This document shows, one piece after another, positions 39,350 through 48,975 of a stretch of DNA of 64,000 nucleotides; the first letter of the stretch is position 1; every line of letters starts with the position of its first letter. This DNA comes from Vibrio algicola (GTDB lineage Bacteria > Pseudomonadota > Gammaproteobacteria > Enterobacterales > Vibrionaceae): assembly GCF_009601765.2 (NCBI RefSeq), contig NZ_CP045699.1, forward strand, positions 1,364,001-1,428,000. Reading direction: 5' to 3'. The translations under genes and the position numbers were made by a program. The notes beneath the pieces are model-generated. The model saw only the letters and a list, made by a program, of their open reading frames with translations. It had not been told where the DNA came from and searched no databases.

Positions 39350-39520
39350 TATAATAGGTAACCAGTAGAAATTAAATGATGCTTTATCTTCCCTCGGTAA
39401 TTTATCTTAATGTTTCCAGTATTTTATACTGCCCAATATTGTGTTATTGCTAACTGTCATTTTTTCATATGTAACTCCTATATTGTTTCGCCCATATCAA
39501 TTTGATATGGGCTTTTTTTT
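39350..39520 (+). ncRNA. candidate small RNA upstream of psrA (rightward, orphan)
   Basis: Every gene from 34.6 to 48.2 kb runs leftward, yet here a rightward TATAAT (39350-39355, weak -35 CTGAAT at 39328-39333) is followed 135 bp later by a textbook terminator. The transcript would be about 160 nt. It has an internal hairpin CAGTAT-TTT-ATACTG at 39417-39431, two C/U-rich single-stranded stretches (CTTCCCTC, ACTCCT) that could pair with ribosome-binding sites, and a U8 tail as Hfq RNAs have. A 25-codon hydrophobic frame (39376-39453) lies inside; its SD is weak. No homology can be stated. The rest of the 39111-39737 spacer shows only the PsrA site and the nhaA terminator. Confidence 0.5.
39490..39520 (+). 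terminator. strong rightward terminator of the candidate sRNA
   Basis: GCCCATATCA pairs perfectly with TGATATGGGC over an ATT loop, followed by TTTTTTTT. In the leftward direction there is no T-run after the stem, so it serves rightward transcription only. Confidence 0.88.
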
Positions 39521-39611
39521 GTCTTGAAAACCAGTCAATATTCTTAATCTAAATGCTGCGATAATACACCTGCCTAACTTTGCTATGGCATTTACATGTC
39601 AAAAATTTGGC

Positions 39612-39664
39612 AAAAAAAAGGCAGTGATATCAGTATGTTTTTCAACATAAAAATACTCACTACC
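39612..39664 (-). terminator. terminator of nhaA
   Basis: Read leftward, an imperfect long stem (CC-AGTGA pairing plus inner AGTA/TTTTT pairing around a 6-nt loop) ends in TTTTTTTT, about 75 bp after nhaA. Confidence 0.6.
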
Positions 39665-39737
39665 ATTTATTGCTTCTCAATTCAGGCTACGAAATGAAGC
39701 CTGTTCCGTGATTTATTCAACCACGTTGATCATTCAA

Positions 39738-40928
39738 TTACGCTTGTTTTGATACAACCTGCTTCGCTTCTTTCTCTTTTGGCAAAAAGCAATGCAATAA
39801 GGCATAACCCAAAATTGCTGCGGTGGTTGAACCAATCAAAATACCTAAACGTGAATAGGTGTCAAAAGAGGCATCCACATTAGTAAAGGCTAATGATGAG
39901 ATAAAGATCGACATGGTAAAACCAATACCACACAACACCGATACCGCGAAGATATGTTTGAAGTTAATCCCTTCTGGCAGTTTAGCAAAACCAAGCTTGA
40001 CTGAAATCCAACTAAAACTAAACACGCCTAGCGGCTTACCAATTAACAAACCAAGAGCAATACCTAACGGTAACATGTCGGTTAACCCACTCAAAGAAAC
40101 ACCTTTTAATGAAATACCGGCATTAGCAAAAGCAAATAGAGGCAAAATTAAGAAAGAAACATAAGGATGCAGAGCATGTTCTAAGTGTTTCAGTGGCGAA
40201 CGGCCATCTTCTTTACCTGCTTGTTTTTTACCTTGTAGAGGAATAGCAAAACCAATCACTACACCGGCAAGCGTTGCATGTACACCCGATTGTAGTACGC
40301 TCACCCATAAGATAAAGCCAACCAGTAAATACCAACGTATTTGAGTGACATTTTTTATGTTCATCACAAATAATATCGCGGTTGAAATAAAGCCAACTAA
40401 TAAAGCAAGCGTCGATAAATCACTTGAATAAAACAAGGCAATGATCACGACCACACCTAGGTCATCAATAATTGCCAATGCTAATAAGAATACTTTTAAG
40501 CTCACTGGAACTCGGCTACCGAGTAGTGCCATAATACCTAAAGCAAACGCAATATCGGTTGCCGCGGGGATTGCCCAACCACTCGCCGCAACGGGATCAC
40601 TACCATTAAAAGCAAGGTAAACCAAAGCAGGAGCTAGCATGCCACCTACAGCAGCAATCGCTGGAAATAATGCCGTTTCTTTTGATTTTAAAGCTCCAAT
40701 CAAAAGTTCACGTTTTACTTCTAAACCAATAAGCAAGAAAAACACAGCCATCAAGCCATCATTAATCCAATGCGAAGAAGACATTCCAAAAATATCGATA
40801 TGCAAAGCGTGTTGATACATTTCATTTAAAGAAGAATTTGCCACTAACATCGCAATCGCAGCCGCTATCACTAAAATGATGCCACTCGCCGATTCTTTTT
40901 TGAAAAAATTTAAAATACTATCACTCAT
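39738..40928 (-). CDS. nhaA: Na+/H+ antiporter NhaA
   Basis: 396 residues and about 12 membrane spans. The ion-binding aspartates correspond to D125 ([11 protein letters not shown]) and D155/D156 ([12 protein letters not shown]), equivalent to D133, D163 and D164 in E. coli. It expels sodium in exchange for protons, important for a marine bacterium at alkaline pH. The ATG at 40928 with AGGGAA upstream ([16 protein letters not shown]) matches NhaA starts; the frame extends 16 codons further without support. It is a single gene. Confidence 0.96.
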   Translation of the reverse strand: MSDSILNFFKKESASGIILVIAAAIAMLVANSSLNEMYQHALHIDIFGMSSSHWINDGLMAVFFLLIGLEVKRELLIGALKSKETALFPAIAAVGGMLAPALVYLAFNGSDPVAASGWAIPAATDIAFALGIMALLGSRVPVSLKVFLLALAIIDDLGVVVIIALFYSSDLSTLALLVGFISTAILFVMNIKNVTQIRWYLLVGFILWVSVLQSGVHATLAGVVIGFAIPLQGKKQAGKEDGRSPLKHLEHALHPYVSFLILPLFAFANAGISLKGVSLSGLTDMLPLGIALGLLIGKPLGVFSFSWISVKLGFAKLPEGINFKHIFAVSVLCGIGFTMSIFISSLAFTNVDASFDTYSRLGILIGSTTAAILGYALLHCFLPKEKEAKQVVSKQA

Positions 40929-41117
40929 TATTATTCCCTTTAAACTAACTGATTTTTGGTGATATGAAGAAGGCATTCATACTACCAGTCATTATGATAA
41001 GTAAAAATCGAATGTTTGGAGTTTATCCATCGATTTTTCCGAGTCATCACGCCGCATTAATAATACAATACGACAAAACTAAAGTGAATTCATTGACTTA
41101 TATCGGTTTTAATAACA

Positions 41118-42230
41118 TTAATCATAGGTCAATTGCATGAATCCGACACCCATTTGACTGCCAGTGACTCGAATAGGACCTTCCCAAGATGGGATCCAGA
41201 ACGGTAACCACAACTCTTTTTTCATGGTTTGAGTAATAAGGCTAATATCATATTTAGGTATTTCGATAACCCAGCGTAGCGGCAAGACCCTACCATCAAG
41301 TAACGTCACCTTCTCTAAAGGGTAAAGACGAATGTCATCGTTATCAATATTGATCACAGAACCATTTCTTGCTGCTAGTGTTCCGGTCACATATTTCATT
41401 TTATCTTGTTGGTGGTATTGATTTAATGCCAGTGTACGGCCATCGGTAAGATGAATCGAAAATGCATCCCACGCAAAACCTTTCTCAGGCACTAAATCAT
41501 TGCCCCACTCTTTATCAATCCACGCCAGCCCCTGTACTTCCACAGTTTTTCCATTGAGCACTAATTTTCCTTTAGTACGAAGAAATGGTGCACTAAATTG
41601 ATAACTCGCTTTCGACAGAAGATCGTGTGTCACCTTGTAGCCTTTATCCCCCATCAACACATAAGGCCCAAAAGACGCAGTGCGTAAATCCACGCTAAAG
41701 TCATCACTATGAACCATGATCCTGCTTGGAGCGGCAGTATTGTTACTCGATTGCCAAGACCAGTTATCAATCCATAAACGAAACGGGTCCATTAATACCC
41801 CTGCTTGCCCTACACCACCACGGGCTATCCTTTGCTGCGCCCACGATTTACCTTCAGTTGAAACCACCACTTGCGTGGTATAAATTTGCGCATTCTTCCA
41901 ACCCACACCAGTATTATCACTATTGGCAATACGATACATTAGCCACTGAACACCATAATCTTTACCATCTGAACCTTTAACATTGGCGCGATAATGCCAA
42001 GTTTCGTAATGAAAATCGGTATGCTCATTCATATCTTTTACAATTGAAACCGCTTTACCCGGCAATACTGGTTCGTATACGAATTTGTCATAATGAAGTG
42101 GTGTCACCTCTACCGATTCGGGGGTCTTGGTTAAAAAATTCTTAAATAATGATGGCATCAAAATCAAGGCACACAATACCATCACGGCAATGAATATGGG
42201 TTTAAGCCCTAAGCATTTATTGTGCTTCAT
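41118..42230 (-). CDS. AttH/CrtC lipocalin-like periplasmic protein
   Basis: 370 residues. An N-terminal hydrophobic helix (about 10-28) anchors or exports the protein. The rest is beta-rich, with HYETWHYRANV near 73, GVQWLMYR near 93, and WIDKEWGNDLVPEKGFAWDAFSIHLTDGR near 238-266. These are hallmarks of the AttH/hydroxyneurosporene-synthase lipocalin-like family. Its ATG overlaps the permease stop by one base (TAATG), so it is translationally coupled to the ABC genes upstream. The family name comes from the Agrobacterium attE-H cluster, whose function is poorly defined. A bound hydrophobic ligand is plausible. Confidence 0.78.
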   Translation of the reverse strand: MKHNKCLGLKPIFIAVMVLCALILMPSLFKNFLTKTPESVEVTPLHYDKFVYEPVLPGKAVSIVKDMNEHTDFHYETWHYRANVKGSDGKDYGVQWLMYRIANSDNTGVGWKNAQIYTTQVVVSTEGKSWAQQRIARGGVGQAGVLMDPFRLWIDNWSWQSSNNTAAPSRIMVHSDDFSVDLRTASFGPYVLMGDKGYKVTHDLLSKASYQFSAPFLRTKGKLVLNGKTVEVQGLAWIDKEWGNDLVPEKGFAWDAFSIHLTDGRTLALNQYHQQDKMKYVTGTLAARNGSVINIDNDDIRLYPLEKVTLLDGRVLPLRWVIEIPKYDISLITQTMKKELWLPFWIPSWEGPIRVTGSQMGVGFMQLTYD

Positions 42231-44683
42231 TATAAAGAATCTCTCAGTAACTTCATTGGCGTCGTTTTAACCATTAACCATACAGGCCAAGCACCGGCAA
42301 TAAATAAAGTAGACAATGACCAAGCAAAAGTAGACAAATATTGCCATGGTAATATTTGTAATTGCATCGTCCAGCCAAACGCACTTTTAAGTATCACATC
42401 GACCATCACCTGAGCTAAAATGATCCCTAGGGGCAGCGCAATAAAAGCAGTAAACAAACCGATGGTGAGTAACTGTAGTGCCCCCAGTAATACCAGCTCT
42501 TTTCCTGAGATCCCAAAACAGCGTAATAAAGCAATTTGTTTTTGCCGTGAAACTTCTCCTGCAACCGTTGAGAAGAACAAACCAAATACCGCAATAAATA
42601 ATGTCAACTTCCCTAATGTATCCGCCACTTTAAAGGTTTGATCAAACACCATCATAGCTTGGGTATGCATTATATTATTGTTATATATTCGGTCAGCAGA
42701 CAGACTGAAACGTTTTTCTATCTGAGCGGATAAATCAACTGCATTGGCATCGGGTTTTAACACCACACCTAAGGCAACATCACCACCGCGAGGGAAAACC
42801 TTATTCCACATAGATTCAGAGATAATCACTTGTTTATAGGGGTTACCATAATCGTAATACACCCCCAGTACCCGCCAATTAAACCCAAGTGGCTCTGGTA
42901 AAATAATATGATCGCCAGGATGGAGATTTTCTTTTAATGCCATCGATTCACTGACCATCACGCCTCGTTCTTGCTGCAATTTATCCCAATATTGTGGCAC
43001 AGCTGCCTTGACGGTTAATGCGCGCCGTTCCCCTTCCGAATGCCCAGAACTCACCACTTGCATGCTACCAGTATCGGTTTGTAATGATTTTTCCCAACGC
43101 CACCATACCCCTTTCACTTCTGGTTGTTTTGGTAACCATTCTCCAATACGCGCCGCTGATGCCATGGTTGGGGTGATATACAAATCAGCCGATAAACGCT
43201 GCACCAACCATTGATCAGTGGTATGACGAAAGCTTCCCACCATGGTTTCAACACCAATATTGGTTGCCAGCGCGAGCATAAATGCCATAGCGGCAACGCC
43301 TCGGTAGCTTAAACTGGCACTCAAGTCAGAGAAGAACCAGCGTACTTTTACCCATGGCATACTAAAAGAAAAACTATTAAATAATCGCCATAAGAAAAAT
43401 GGCATCATCAAACCAACACTGACCAGCAATAATGCAATAAGAGCAAAGCCTTCCGCTTGCGAAGTCGTGGTTTGATATAATGCCACCCCAGCCACAATAC
43501 AAAAACAGGCAATAACCGCTTGCAAGGTAAATTCACGCCCAGCGAAACGCACCATAGAGAGTTTAGACGCTAAACGGATCGGTTGAGTACGGACTAATCG
43601 CACCAATGGCCAGACACAGGCTAATAAGCACCCAATCACAGTCATCAGTAAACTGTAACGACTCCATTCCCAATTCCAATCAATGCTTAATCCAACATCA
43701 GCTTTATATAAATCGCTTAAACTGGCCGAAACCGACGGCATTAATCTATTGGCAAGCTCTAACCCCAACAAGGTTCCGCTGATCCAACCAATCAAGATCC
43801 AGCCAACAATTTCGAGAAAAAGAGCACGGGTTAACTGCCAACCCGACACCCCAGTTAAGCGCAGTATTCCAACGATTGGCTGTCTTTGAGTGAAAGATAA
43901 TGACATCGCTTGATAGAAAATAAACAATCCAACCAAGAACGACAGCATGCCCATTGCGGTTAAGTTCATGTGGAAAGCTTTGGTCAATGCGCCTAACTCT
44001 ACTCGGGTATTACGGTGCATCGAAATACCGTCGGGTAACGTGCTGCGTAATTTTTCAAGTTTATTGGGTGACATCGCGCTGCAGGCCACCATATCAAATC
44101 CACCACTTGGGTTGAGTTGGCGTAGCATTGAAATATCCACAATCAATCGCGCACCAGAAATACGGCTTTTGGCGTCAATTTTAATCGGACCTAAGGTTTT
44201 TCCACCTTGTAAAGGGATATAACTGCCATCACTTAAGTCGAGATATTTTGCTAATTGTTTACTGGCTAAGACAGGATAAGGGGGTCGCATTAAAGACAGA
44301 AGATCGACTTCCGATAACACTTTTTCCGAACGATAAGACAGCATCGAAACTGGATCAAAACCGACAATATTGAGTGGCGTGCCTTTTTTGGTCGAAACAC
44401 GGTAAGTATCAAATGGGGAACATTCTTTAAAGCCATTACGGCGCAATTGAATATAAAAACCTTGCGGGATTTTATTGCCAGAGTGTTTTGCTTGAATACG
44501 GTAAGGCAGAGGGTTGGAAAAAAGTTTTTCGCCTTGAGTATAACTTTGCTTAGCATGGTAGTTAACCGCAAGTACCCCAACAAGTAAGGAAGTACCTAGC
44601 GTTAACCCTAACCACACTAATAGGATTTGTAAGGGATGCCGACGGTAGTGACCCAGTAGTGATTTAGCTACAAGCCACGACAT
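42230..44683 (-). CDS. FtsX-like ABC transporter permease
   Basis: 817 residues, with two copies of the FtsX/MacB permease module: membrane spans near 15-35 and 255-410, then again near 480 and 690-810, with large periplasmic domains between. This duplicated layout is typical of MacB-superfamily permeases that work on lipids or lipoproteins rather than in small-solute import. The start at 44683 follows AAGGAGGAG, and the first 20 bases overlap the end of the ATPase gene. The downstream lipocalin-like gene is coupled. The substrate is unknown. Confidence 0.82.
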   Translation of the reverse strand: MSWLVAKSLLGHYRRHPLQILLVWLGLTLGTSLLVGVLAVNYHAKQSYTQGEKLFSNPLPYRIQAKHSGNKIPQGFYIQLRRNGFKECSPFDTYRVSTKKGTPLNIVGFDPVSMLSYRSEKVLSEVDLLSLMRPPYPVLASKQLAKYLDLSDGSYIPLQGGKTLGPIKIDAKSRISGARLIVDISMLRQLNPSGGFDMVACSAMSPNKLEKLRSTLPDGISMHRNTRVELGALTKAFHMNLTAMGMLSFLVGLFIFYQAMSLSFTQRQPIVGILRLTGVSGWQLTRALFLEIVGWILIGWISGTLLGLELANRLMPSVSASLSDLYKADVGLSIDWNWEWSRYSLLMTVIGCLLACVWPLVRLVRTQPIRLASKLSMVRFAGREFTLQAVIACFCIVAGVALYQTTTSQAEGFALIALLLVSVGLMMPFFLWRLFNSFSFSMPWVKVRWFFSDLSASLSYRGVAAMAFMLALATNIGVETMVGSFRHTTDQWLVQRLSADLYITPTMASAARIGEWLPKQPEVKGVWWRWEKSLQTDTGSMQVVSSGHSEGERRALTVKAAVPQYWDKLQQERGVMVSESMALKENLHPGDHIILPEPLGFNWRVLGVYYDYGNPYKQVIISESMWNKVFPRGGDVALGVVLKPDANAVDLSAQIEKRFSLSADRIYNNNIMHTQAMMVFDQTFKVADTLGKLTLFIAVFGLFFSTVAGEVSRQKQIALLRCFGISGKELVLLGALQLLTIGLFTAFIALPLGIILAQVMVDVILKSAFGWTMQLQILPWQYLSTFAWSLSTLFIAGAWPVWLMVKTTPMKLLRDSL

Positions 44684-45338
44684 TAAGCACTCCTCCTTGT
44701 AGACGTACACAGCCATCGGCTAAATGCTTTGCCACTCGTTCACTGTGAGTGACTAATAAGAGTGTGCATTCCATTTGAGTGGTTAAACTGATCAGAAGTC
44801 TCATGACAGCTTCGGCATTTTTTTCATCCAAGCTACCGGTTGGTTCATCGGCCAGCAACAACGAGGGTTCCATATACAAAGCTCGAGCAATCGCAGCTCT
44901 TTGTTGCTGCCCACCCGAGACCTCTTCAGGGTAGCGCCCTAATAATGGCATAAGATCGAGCGAGGAAAGGATTTGACGCCAAAGTTTCAAGTCTTCAGGC
45001 AGCCCCTTGAGTTGTCGGCAAAAGCGAATGTTGTCAGCAATATTCAAGGTGGTGAGTAAGTTAAACTGCTGGAAAATCAAACCAATATTATTACGACGAA
45101 AAGCGGTACGTTGTTTTTCTGCTGCATCATGCATAGGGAAATCTGAAAAACTAATTTCACCAGAATCACACGCATCAAGCCCTGCGATTAAATTAAGCAA
45201 AGTACTCTTTCCAGAGCCACTCTCCCCCATTAATGCCAGTTGATCACCACGTTCTAATGCTAACTCTGCACCTTGTAAAACGGGAATAAACACTTCCCCG
45301 TCCATATATCCTTTACAAAGATTTTTAAGTTGTAACAT
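44664..45338 (-). CDS. ABC transporter ATP-binding protein (LolD/MacB type)
   Basis: 224 residues. Walker A is GESGSGKST near 38-46, the signature VSGGQQQRAAIARAL near 141, and Walker B LLLADEPTGSLD near 160, the wording typical of the LolD/MacB/FtsE group. It is the first gene of a three-gene leftward unit with the permease and the AttH-like protein. The 20-bp overlap with the permease gene shows they are made together. It should energise extraction or release of a lipid-like substrate at the inner membrane; this is inferred from the family. Confidence 0.85.
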   Translation of the reverse strand: MLQLKNLCKGYMDGEVFIPVLQGAELALERGDQLALMGESGSGKSTLLNLIAGLDACDSGEISFSDFPMHDAAEKQRTAFRRNNIGLIFQQFNLLTTLNIADNIRFCRQLKGLPEDLKLWRQILSSLDLMPLLGRYPEEVSGGQQQRAAIARALYMEPSLLLADEPTGSLDEKNAEAVMRLLISLTTQMECTLLLVTHSERVAKHLADGCVRLQGGVLNVVACS

Positions 45339-45470
45339 TAACTTCTCGCCATTGTCATATATTGGTGTGAGAATCTACACCAATTAGTTTGCTTTAGAAA
45401 GTAACTTAGCCGCGCATAAGGTGCAAATTCAATTATCATTGACCTCAATATGCCAAACTTGCATTAAATT

Positions 45471-46118
45471 CTATACTAATGCCCACTGGATCTCGGCTAA
45501 CGATTTACCCTGATTATTAGGAAAAATCACATATTCACCATGATATTTCACAATCGACTTATAATCGGTTTGTTTATGCAATAAGAAGCCGCTATTACTT
45601 GCCTCTTCGACAAAAGCGCGATGATTGCCTCGAACATAAAAACTCATCGGCTTACTTAAATTCTCCCCCTCAAAGCATTGCTCACACTGTAACGAGCACA
45701 ATACAAACGAATTAGGCTGATCCGCGAAGATCTGGGTTTTCTCGGTTAATTCGAATTCATTAACCACTTCCCAGCCTTGCGCTTCCATATGATCCATAAA
45801 CGCTTCAATTTGTTTATCAGTTACCGCTTGCGGTTCTTGATCAATCGGCGTTAACCGATGATAGACCGCCGAGATACGTTCAAATAAGCTGACTAACTCA
45901 CTGCCCGCCCCTTTACTGCGGCTCAATTTCTGCCAACGGATCAAATCGTTTTTAACACTGCCATCAAAACGCTGAGTTTTAATGCTGTTGGTCACCCAGC
46001 GAGTTAAAAAATGAGTATTGGTGATCGGTGTATTGGCTAAACGTTTTTTCTGATGTTGTTCTTTTAGTTCCGCTAAAGCACTATTAACTACATTTTGAAT
46101 TTCTATTGAGTATTGCAT
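45471..46118 (-). CDS. DUF2913 family protein
   Basis: 215 residues, assigned to DUF2913, a family largely confined to Vibrionaceae and relatives. Seen in it: an N-terminal helical part, a THFLTRWVTNSIKTQRFDGSV segment near 35-55, and in the second half CSLQCEQCFEG, a CxxxC cysteine pair. No signal peptide or membrane span. The function is unknown. It lies between the ABC/lipocalin unit and bcr on the same strand, 132 bp from the former, so co-transcription is possible but not shown. Confidence 0.7.
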   Translation of the reverse strand: MQYSIEIQNVVNSALAELKEQHQKKRLANTPITNTHFLTRWVTNSIKTQRFDGSVKNDLIRWQKLSRSKGAGSELVSLFERISAVYHRLTPIDQEPQAVTDKQIEAFMDHMEAQGWEVVNEFELTEKTQIFADQPNSFVLCSLQCEQCFEGENLSKPMSFYVRGNHRAFVEEASNSGFLLHKQTDYKSIVKYHGEYVIFPNNQGKSLAEIQWALV

Positions 46119-46177
46119 TGATTCTTTCTCTCACTTTTTTCTTTATATAGTTATCCTTATTGGATTCGAGATGCCGT

Positions 46178-47365
46178 TTAGGCTTTACGACTCAACAACC
46201 AATAAGACGATAATGAAATAACCGCACAGCCAAACATCGCAAATACCATCGGCCATAAATAACCACTTGGTGAAACGGCAATCACTGCGCTGACCACAGC
46301 GCCAGTACCAAAACGTAACGTACCCGCTAGAGATGAGGCTGTTCCTGCCATAGCGGGGTAATTATTAAGCAATAAGCCCATTGAATTACTACCAATAATA
46401 GAAATGGTACCAACAAATAAAATCACACATGGCACGATAACCCATAAGCCCCAGCCAAATAACCAACAGGCAAATAACACCACTCCGGCCAATGTTTGAC
46501 AACTTAATCCAAAACGTAGCATCCAATGAGAACCCATTTTGCGCACCGCTTTACCATTAAAGCTGGTCATTACCACCATACCGATCACATTCAAGGCAAA
46601 CAAGTAACCGAACATTTCCGGTTTTACCCCAAAGATACCGATATAAACAAACGAACCTGCGGTAATAAACGCAAACATGCCACCAAATGAAAACGCCCCA
46701 CAAAAAATCAAACCAAACGCGACTGGGTTAGTAAACAATTTATAGTAATTTATCATGGTGGTTTTAAAACGCAGCGGTTGTTTATTTTCTGGCGCTAATG
46801 TTTCTGGGATCTTAAAGAAAACCGCCACCAACACCAAGCACGCCACAATGGCAAGCGTGGTAAAAATAGAACGCCAGCCAAACCACACAGCTAAGTGTCC
46901 ACCCACCATAGGGGCAAGCAAAGGTGAAATAGTGATCACTAAAGTAATAAAAGACATCGCGCGAGCAAAATCTTCACGGTTAAACATGTCACGCACAACT
47001 GCTTGCACCACAACGGCTGATGCTGCGCCCGCAAAACCTTGAGCAAAGCGAGTGTACAACAAGGCATCAATGCTGGTGGTGGTGGCACAAATAACCGACG
47101 TGATGGCAAAAAATACAGTGCCAAGTAACATCACCGGACGGCGACCGTAACTATCGGCTAATGGTCCATGCAGTAATTGCCCAATGGCAAAACCGGCGGT
47201 ATAAGCGGTCAGCGTTCCTTGAACCAAACCACTATCGATACCAAAGTCTTGCGCAATATTAGGCATTGCAGGCAAGTACATATCAATAGCAAAAGGGGTG
47301 AGTAAACCGATAGATCCTAGAATAAGAAAAAGAAAAAAGTGGCTTTTAGAATCTTGTTGAGACAT
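46178..47365 (-). CDS. bcr: Bcr/CflA-type multidrug efflux MFS transporter
   Basis: 395 residues, 12 membrane spans. MFS motifs of the drug:H+ antiporter-1 group are present: LHGPLADSYGRRPVML near 73-88 (motif A) and the LTPFAIDMYLPAMPNIAQDFG start typical of Bcr. Bcr of E. coli exports bicyclomycin and sulphonamides. The ATG at 47365 has AGGAG six bases upstream. The bcr-rsuA pair is also adjacent in E. coli. Confidence 0.9.
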   Translation of the reverse strand: MSQQDSKSHFFLFLILGSIGLLTPFAIDMYLPAMPNIAQDFGIDSGLVQGTLTAYTAGFAIGQLLHGPLADSYGRRPVMLLGTVFFAITSVICATTTSIDALLYTRFAQGFAGAASAVVVQAVVRDMFNREDFARAMSFITLVITISPLLAPMVGGHLAVWFGWRSIFTTLAIVACLVLVAVFFKIPETLAPENKQPLRFKTTMINYYKLFTNPVAFGLIFCGAFSFGGMFAFITAGSFVYIGIFGVKPEMFGYLFALNVIGMVVMTSFNGKAVRKMGSHWMLRFGLSCQTLAGVVLFACWLFGWGLWVIVPCVILFVGTISIIGSNSMGLLLNNYPAMAGTASSLAGTLRFGTGAVVSAVIAVSPSGYLWPMVFAMFGCAVISLSSYWLLSRKA

Positions 47366-47413
47366 AGCATCTCCTAAATGGAGTAATACCAACTGTAGGA
47401 ATTAGTATAATTA

Positions 47414-47458
47414 TAAAAACAAACAAGCACTCTACCGATTGAACTGTAAAGTGCTTGT
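47414..47458 (-). terminator. terminator of rsuA
   Basis: Read leftward, ACAAGCACT and AGTGCTTGT form a 9-bp stem with an 18-nt loop, followed by TTGTTTTTAT. It separates rsuA from bcr. Confidence 0.7.
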
Positions 47459-47520
47459 CGTGATCGATGGTTGGCTGCTCGCTTATCGCTGCATCACCCA
47501 CCATGAGTCAAACAATGGAA

Positions 47521-48219
47521 TCAAATAATCGATTGGATCTCTGCTGCGGTAAGAACTCGGTATTCGCCTGGTTCTAACTCGTCATCTAAAATGATGTCTC
47601 CGATTGATTCACGATGCAGTTTCTCGACTTTATTGCCCAGCGCAGCGAACATACGTTTAACCTGATGATACTTACCTTCACAGATGGTGAGCAGTAGTTC
47701 ATTTTGTGATGCATCGACAATTTCAAGCGTTGCCGGCAAGGTTAAGCCTTTCTCACTATGCAGTTGCACACCTTCGGTCAGTTGCGCAGCGTAATCGTCA
47801 CCAATCGCCTCTTCTAGCCAGACACGGTAAGTTTTATTGCACTTACGTTTTGGTGAGGTGATCTTGTGAGACCATTGTCCATCATCGGTGATCAATACAA
47901 GACCGGTAGTATCCACATCCAAACGCCCTGCAAAGTGCAATTTGTCGATTTTAATTTCATCTAATAAGGCAAACGCGGTTGGATTAGCGCTATCTTCATG
48001 TGAACAAACAAAGCCTTCTGGTTTGTTAAGCATAAAATAGCGTGGTCCAGGCATAGGCAAAACACGCTCTTGCCATGTCACTTTGGTTTGTTCTGTGATC
48101 TTGCCAGTCGCGACTTTCACTACCGCATCATTGACACAAACTTCACCACGACGGATTAAAATGGTGGCTTCTCGGCGGGTCACGCCTAATGTTTCACATA
48201 AAAATTTATCTAAACGCAT
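47521..48219 (-). CDS. rsuA: 16S rRNA pseudouridine(516) synthase RsuA
   Basis: 232 residues. An N-terminal S4 RNA-binding domain (MRLDKFLCETLGVTRREATILIRRGEVCVN) precedes the synthase core. The catalytic aspartate is in HFAGRLDVDTTGLVLITDDG near 94-113, and ICEGKYHQVKRMFAALG is near 178. It modifies U516 in 16S rRNA. GAGG precedes the ATG. It belongs to the bcr-rsuA...radD-rplY neighbourhood that E. coli shares, here split by an inserted fadL. Confidence 0.94.
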   Translation of the reverse strand: MRLDKFLCETLGVTRREATILIRRGEVCVNDAVVKVATGKITEQTKVTWQERVLPMPGPRYFMLNKPEGFVCSHEDSANPTAFALLDEIKIDKLHFAGRLDVDTTGLVLITDDGQWSHKITSPKRKCNKTYRVWLEEAIGDDYAAQLTEGVQLHSEKGLTLPATLEIVDASQNELLLTICEGKYHQVKRMFAALGNKVEKLHRESIGDIILDDELEPGEYRVLTAAEIQSII

Positions 48220-48975
48220 GTCTACCTCTAATTAATTCACCGTCATTATAAGCGTGTTTAGCAAAAGAGTTGAACTATTTCACACTATTTCTATTTTTAG
48301 ATTGCCTGCAACCGATAAATAAGTGTCTAAGGTTTGAGTCGCCGGTCTCTTAAAATTCCTCTCCACGGTGCAAAACAGCACATCAGATATTTCCCCCCTA
48401 CAAATTTGTGTTGTTTTCCGAAAATAATCTGCCCGCTTTTTCATCTTAACTTTTACGCTCGATAACCAAACCTAAGTGATTTTCACTCAACAAATGCTCA
48501 TATATTCACCAAACCAATCAAACGATATTTTAAATTCACACTTAAGCTGATTTGTTATTTATTTTGTCGGCCTAGCTTGTTAACATTTCCACTGCAAACC
48601 AATGCGACCAGATTCATTCAAATAATAAATATATCGAAACAACCCGAAACATAATTTAGTTCGCAAACCAAGCATCGAGACTTTAGTCTTATCGCCCTAG
48701 TAGTCTGGCGCAATCTATAAGACTTAAGTCTAATGCGTGGCACGGCTAATTTTTAATCGAAAATTATAAAAACTGGCATTTACATTATAAACAACAACTT
48801 AAACTGGTCTTACCTGTTTTGTTAAGTTAAATAACAAAAATTACAAAAGTATTAACTAGCTAACACTTTTGAGAATAAAAAATACACACCACCAATAATT
48901 AGTAATAACATTATTAACAACTGCTGAGTGACGGCAGATTTATACAACAAAATAATAATGTATAAGGGATTAAGC
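48220..48975. other. long divergent region between rsuA and fadL
   Basis: 756 bp with no credible gene. It should hold the leftward rsuA promoter and a long fadL control region. Recognisable in it are a FadR-like site at 48802-48818 and a hairpin CAAAAGT/ACTTTTG at 48844-48871 just before fadL. The length is unusual for this window and leaves room for an untranslated leader or small RNA, for which I see no clear terminator. Confidence 0.5.
48802..48818 (+). promoter_or_regulatory. FadR-like operator upstream of fadL
   Basis: AACTGGTCTTACCTGTT follows the FadR palindrome (ANCTGGTNNGACCAGNT type) with CTGGT in one half and ACCTG in the other. It lies 158 bp before the fadL start. FadR regulation of fadL is established in E. 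coli and V. cholerae. Confidence 0.6.
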
